Part shown: in pieces, positions 61,281 through 64,000 of the stretch
Position numbering within the stretch: the first letter of the stretch is position 1
Layout: each line of letters opens with the position of its first letter
NCBI RefSeq assembly: GCF_003597675.1
Contig: NZ_CP030827.1
Location: forward strand, 744,001-808,000
Source: Neorhizobium sp. NCHU2750
GTDB taxonomy: Bacteria; Pseudomonadota; Alphaproteobacteria; Rhizobiales; Rhizobiaceae
Direction: 5' to 3'
Length of the DNA stretch: 64,000 nt
Translations under genes and position numbers: made by a program
The notes under the pieces: generated by a model
What the model saw: the letters and a program-made list of their open reading frames with translations, nothing else
Told to the model about the DNA's origin: nothing
Database searches by the model: none

Positions 61281-61699
61281 ATATCGGCGAAGCATCCGGC
61301 GCATCCGGCGTCTCGGCCAAGATGATCCGCTATTACGAGCAGATCGGCCTGATTTCGCCGAAGGGACGGACCGAGAGCAATTACCGGCTCTATGGCGAGG
61401 ACGAGGTGCATGTGCTGCGTTTCATCAAGCGCGCCCGCTCGCTCGGCTTCTCGCTGGAAGAGACCGAGACGCTGCTGAAACTCTGGCAGGACAAGAGCCG
61501 CGAAAGTTCGGCCGTCAAGGAAGTGGCCACCACCCATATCGAGGATCTCGAACGCCGCATCGCCGAGATGCAGGCCATGGTCGAGACACTGAAACATCTC
61601 GCCCATTGCTGCGGCGGCGACCACCGCCCCGATTGCCCGATCCTGGACGATCTGGCCGGCGCAAAACCCGGAAGCCCGAAACATGACCATCACGCATAA
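61277..61699 (+). CDS. cueR: CueR/HmrR copper-responsive MerR regulator
   Basis: 140 residues. MerR helix-turn-helix ([26 protein letters not shown]) and the metal loop [11 protein letters not shown], whose C112 and C120 match E. coli CueR exactly (C112-x7-C120). It activates the copA promoter at 58608-58638 when it binds Cu(I). ATG overlaps the copA stop. The C-terminal KHDHHA may add metal ligands. Confidence 0.93.
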   Translation: MNIGEASGASGVSAKMIRYYEQIGLISPKGRTESNYRLYGEDEVHVLRFIKRARSLGFSLEETETLLKLWQDKSRESSAVKEVATTHIEDLERRIAEMQAMVETLKHLAHCCGGDHRPDCPILDDLAGAKPGSPKHDHHA

Positions 61700-61726
61700 C
61701 CATCTCATCAATCAGGAGTTTCTGAC

Positions 61727-61921
61727 ATGACCAGTATTTTCACCGTATCCGACATGACCTGTGGCCATTGCGAAAAGACCGTGCGCGCCGCCCTTGAGGA
61801 AGCGCTTCCGGGTGCGGCCGTCACCATCGATCTTTCCGCCCGCAAGGTCACCGTCGAGGGCGACCGCGAAAAGGCCGAGGAAGCCATCCGCGAGGCAGGC
61901 TACACGCCGCAAGCCGCTTGA
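61727..61921 (+). CDS. copZ: Copper chaperone CopZ (heavy-metal-associated domain)
   Basis: 64 residues, one ferredoxin-like HMA domain with MTCGHC (C12, C15). It carries Cu(I) to CopA in the cytoplasm. Last gene of copA-cueR-copZ, 27 bases after cueR with AATCAGGAG-like sequence before the ATG. Confidence 0.92.
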   Translation: MTSIFTVSDMTCGHCEKTVRAALEEALPGAAVTIDLSARKVTVEGDREKAEEAIREAGYTPQAA

Positions 61922-61936
61922 ACGGAGACTTGAAAA

Positions 61937-61964
61937 GTAATACCTCTGTTCAATCGGGTATTAC
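61937..61964. promoter_or_regulatory. Palindromic operator of vapBC
   Basis: GTAATACC (61937-61944) and GGTATTAC (61957-61964) are perfect 8-bp arms with a 12-base spacer, 12 bases before the antitoxin start. The antitoxin dimer is the expected ligand. No clear promoter hexamers were assigned. Confidence 0.6.
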
Positions 61965-61976
61965 GAGGCTTTCGAC

Positions 61977-62276
61977 ATGGCGACGACCGTGACGGCCAAG
62001 GGGCAGGTGACGATCCCGAAGGCAGTGCGCGACCTGCTCGGCATAAAGCCGGGCAGTCAGGTGGATTTTCATCGCACTGCCGATGGCAGCATCGTGCTGT
62101 CCAAGGCCGGCGGCAAAAAGCCCGAAAGCCGCTTTACCCGCCTCAGGGGCCATGCCGGCGGTGCCGGTAAGGGCCTCGATACGGACGCGATCATGGCGCT
62201 TACCCGTGGCGAAAGCCAGGATGACGGCCAGACGCAGGACTACGCCGGCGAGCGCTACGACAGGCGCGGCCAGTGA
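61977..62276 (+). CDS. vapB: VapB-type antitoxin (AbrB domain)
   Basis: 99 residues. TTVTAKGQVTIPKAVRDLLGIKPGSQVDF is a swapped-hairpin AbrB domain; the charged C terminus (GESQDDGQTQDYAGERYDRRGQ) should block the toxin. GAGG precedes the ATG. The stop overlaps the vapC start (GTGA). Confidence 0.88.
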   Translation: MATTVTAKGQVTIPKAVRDLLGIKPGSQVDFHRTADGSIVLSKAGGKKPESRFTRLRGHAGGAGKGLDTDAIMALTRGESQDDGQTQDYAGERYDRRGQ

Positions 62277-62680
62277 CGCTGGTCGACACCAATGTCCTGC
62301 TCGATCTCGTGACCGACGATCCGGTCTGGGCCGGCTGGTCAGTCGAACAGCTCGAGGCGGCAAGCCTTGCCGGCCCGCTCTTCATCAACGATATCGTCTA
62401 TGCCGAACTTGCCGTTCGCTATCCGCGCATCGAAGATCTCGATGCCTTCGTGGCCGAGGCGGGGCTGGTGATGCTGCCTCTGTCCCGCGCCGCCCTTTTT
62501 CTCGCCGGCAAGGCCTTTACCCGCTATCGCCGCTCCGGCGGCCTGCGCACCGGCGTGCTGCCGGATTTTCTCATCGGCGCCCAGGCGGCGGTCGAAGATC
62601 TGGCCCTCCTCACGCGCGATACCGGCCGCTACAAGAGTTATTTCCCGACCATCCGCCTGATCGCACCGCAAGCCGCCTGA
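62273..62680 (+). CDS. vapC: VapC-type toxin (PIN-domain RNase)
   Basis: 135 residues from a GTG overlapping the antitoxin stop. PIN acidic residues D5 (LVDTNVLLD), E45 (VYAELAVR), D98 (LPDFLIGA) and a C-terminal Asp in LLTRDTGRY are all present. It cleaves RNA with Mg2+/Mn2+; several VapC cut initiator tRNA. Confidence 0.9.
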   Translation: MTLVDTNVLLDLVTDDPVWAGWSVEQLEAASLAGPLFINDIVYAELAVRYPRIEDLDAFVAEAGLVMLPLSRAALFLAGKAFTRYRRSGGLRTGVLPDFLIGAQAAVEDLALLTRDTGRYKSYFPTIRLIAPQAA

Positions 62681-62770
62681 ATGGCAGATACGTTTATCGC
62701 CGCTTGCCGGGCGGCGATAAAGCGATAATCATGCCGACGGGCACAGGATCGGGCGAAGAGGGGGACGGTG

Positions 62771-63358
62771 ATGCAATCCCTGCCAAGTCATGCGGAATAT
62801 TTCGGCCATGTGCGAACCATTATCGGCATGGTTCTGGCGCTGAGCCTCGCCCGGCTGGTCAATGGCCTCACCCGCTTCGTCCAGCATCCGGGCACGATCA
62901 AGGTCTATCCCGTTCATCTGGGCTGGGTCGTCTTCCTGCTGATCTCCATCGTGCATTTCTGGTGGTACGAGTTCCATCTGGTACTCGTGCCGGTCTGGAC
63001 CTTCCCGCTCTACGGCTTCCTGATCTTCTATGCCATGGTATTCGCAGCGCTCACCGCCTTGCTGTTTCCCGACCAGATGACCGAATATGACGGTTTCGAG
63101 GATTATTTTACCAGGCGCAAACGCTGGTTCTTCGGCCTTCTCGCCTTCGCCGCACTGCTCGATGTCGGCGATACGCTGGTCAAGGGGCAGGACTATTTCC
63201 GATCCCTCGGCATGGAATATCCGATCCGCCAGGCAGCCTTTGTCGGCCTCTCCATCACCGCCATGTTCATCAGTTCGAAACGAGCCCAGCTCGCACTCGT
63301 GCTTGCGGCCATCGTCTATCAGGTCAGCTGGATCGTCAGGCTTTACGATATCCTGTGA
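62771..63358 (+). CDS. Multi-pass membrane protein of unknown function
   Basis: 195 residues from the ATG after GGGGGA (a GTG precedes it by one codon). Five or six hydrophobic helices, e.g. TIIGMVLALSLARLVNGLTRFV, LGWVVFLLISIVHFWWYEFHLVLV and FPLYGFLIFYAMVFAALTALLF, with a charged FEDYFTRRKRWF loop. No family is recognised. Confidence 0.7.
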   Translation: MQSLPSHAEYFGHVRTIIGMVLALSLARLVNGLTRFVQHPGTIKVYPVHLGWVVFLLISIVHFWWYEFHLVLVPVWTFPLYGFLIFYAMVFAALTALLFPDQMTEYDGFEDYFTRRKRWFFGLLAFAALLDVGDTLVKGQDYFRSLGMEYPIRQAAFVGLSITAMFISSKRAQLALVLAAIVYQVSWIVRLYDIL

Positions 63359-63523
63359 GGCAGGGGGAGCATGTCGACGCAGGGCGGCCGATGCAATTCA
63401 TCCCATTCGTCAAAACCGCCCCGCGGCACTGGCCAAAGCCCGTTCCTCCCTTATCTCCCCCAATGCCGAAGGGTGAAGCGCGCCCGCGGCAGCAAACGAT
63501 ATCGGCCGGGGGAGGGCTGAGCC

Positions 63524-63997
63524 ATGCACAAGAACACCATCTGTCTCTGGTATGACGGCGAGGCCGAGGCCGCCGCCCGCTTCTATGCCAAAACCTTTCC
63601 GGACAGCGCGATGGGCGCCGTCATCCGCGCGCCGGGCGATTATCCGGATGGTCGTGAGGGCGATGTGCTGGTGGTCGAGTTCACCCTCTGCGGCATTCCC
63701 TGCATCGGCTTGAACGGCGGCCCGATCTTCAAGCATAACGAGGCCTTCTCCTTCCAGATCTCAACCGAAGACCAGGAGGAAACCGACCGCTACTGGAATG
63801 CCGTCGTCGGCAATGGCGGTGAGGAGAGCGAATGCGGCTGGTGCAAGGACCGCTGGGGCATATCCTTCCAGATCACCCCGCGCACCCTGATGGAGGCGAT
63901 GAAGGCCGGCGGACCGGAGGCCAAGCGCGCCTTCGATGTGATGATGACGATGAAGAAGATCGACGTCGCCGCCATCGATGCTGCCCGCAAGGGCTGA
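63524..63997 (+). CDS. PhnB-like VOC-family protein
   Basis: 157 residues. ICLWYDGEAEAAARFYAKTFPDSAMGAVIRAP, VVEFTLCGIPCIGLNGGPIFKHNEAFSFQIS and EECGWCKD-type sequence (SECGWCKDRWGISFQITPRTL) match the PhnB/3-demethylubiquinone-methyltransferase-like VOC subgroup. Function is not established for this subgroup. GGGGGAGG precedes the ATG; the gene ends three bases before the window edge. Confidence 0.85.
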   Translation: MHKNTICLWYDGEAEAAARFYAKTFPDSAMGAVIRAPGDYPDGREGDVLVVEFTLCGIPCIGLNGGPIFKHNEAFSFQISTEDQEETDRYWNAVVGNGGEESECGWCKDRWGISFQITPRTLMEAMKAGGPEAKRAFDVMMTMKKIDVAAIDAARKG

Positions 63998-64000
63998 GCG

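Noticed and set aside
59205..61304. 699-codon open frame on the minus strand
   Set aside because: Antisense to copA, whose catalytic motifs are all present; no family resemblance in the shadow.
1..64000. tRNA, rRNA, riboswitch or phage attachment sites
   Set aside because: No tRNA-like or rRNA sequence, no recognisable riboswitch core and no integrase gene were seen by eye; a covariance-model scan would be decisive.

Overview
The window reads as chromosomal DNA of a fast-growing member of the Rhizobiaceae (Alphaproteobacteria, Hyphomicrobiales). The evidence is the high GC content, a MucR/Ros zinc-finger regulator, a seven-gene Mrp/Pha-type antiporter operon, a DmeR-DmeF nickel/cobalt efflux pair, a DnaA-domain protein next to a DUF6456 protein, several domains mostly known from rhizobia (DUF930, DUF5330, DUF1491, DUF2336, DUF1254/DUF1214), and two copies of a rhizobial-type mosaic intergenic palindromic repeat. 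Genus and species cannot be fixed from the sequence alone. No rRNA, tRNA, CRISPR array, phage or conjugation genes were seen. One intact insertion sequence (IS630 family) is present.

Layout. 1-9.7 kb: ChaC-type glutathione-degrading enzyme, IlvE aminotransferase, PhyH-like oxygenase, serine esterase, secreted proteins, a PAS-GGDEF-EAL protein and superoxide dismutase behind an EcfG-type promoter. 9.7-13.3 kb: ADPRM-like phosphoesterase, then cytochrome b561, cytochrome c' and a diheme cytochrome c. 13.3-15.4 kb: MazEF, a GNAT gene preceded by what looks like a complete ribosome-controlled attenuator, and a ParD antitoxin whose ParE partner is broken. 15.5-17.4 kb: ZntR-like MerR regulator divergent from dmeRF. 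17.5-29.7 kb: DUF2254 protein, oligopeptidase B, small membrane proteins, an AI-2E-family permease, VOC dioxygenase, a stress protein with an FNR/FixK box, hemolysin III, a GNAT, ParDE, two small EcfG-type genes, an epimerase and MsrB. 29.9-36.2 kb: mnhABCDEFG antiporter operon, split by a repeat between mnhC and mnhD.

36.2-48 kb: AT-rich leader and mucR, DnaA-like/DUF6456 pair, SufE, DUF5330, a histidine kinase overlapping a peptidoglycan-binding membrane protein, a beta-helix acyltransferase, the IS630 element, isochorismatase-type hydrolase, DUF1491 and DUF2336. 48-64 kb: second cytochrome b561, PanC, DUF1254/DUF1214 pair, HigBA, class A penicillin-binding protein, YcgN, LuxR regulator, Sel1-repeat protein, the copper module copA-cueR-copZ behind a textbook CueR operator, VapBC, a membrane protein and a PhnB-like VOC protein.

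Common themes are stress and metal homeostasis (SodB, MsrB, USP, DmeRF, CopA/CueR/CopZ, Mrp antiporter), envelope functions, and a high density of toxin-antitoxin loci (five in 64 kb, one decayed). The two least ordinary signals are the four-segment aromatic leader-peptide attenuator in front of a GNAT acetyltransferase (14607-14729) and a palindromic mosaic repeat translated in frame inside the CopA ATPase (59025-59198).
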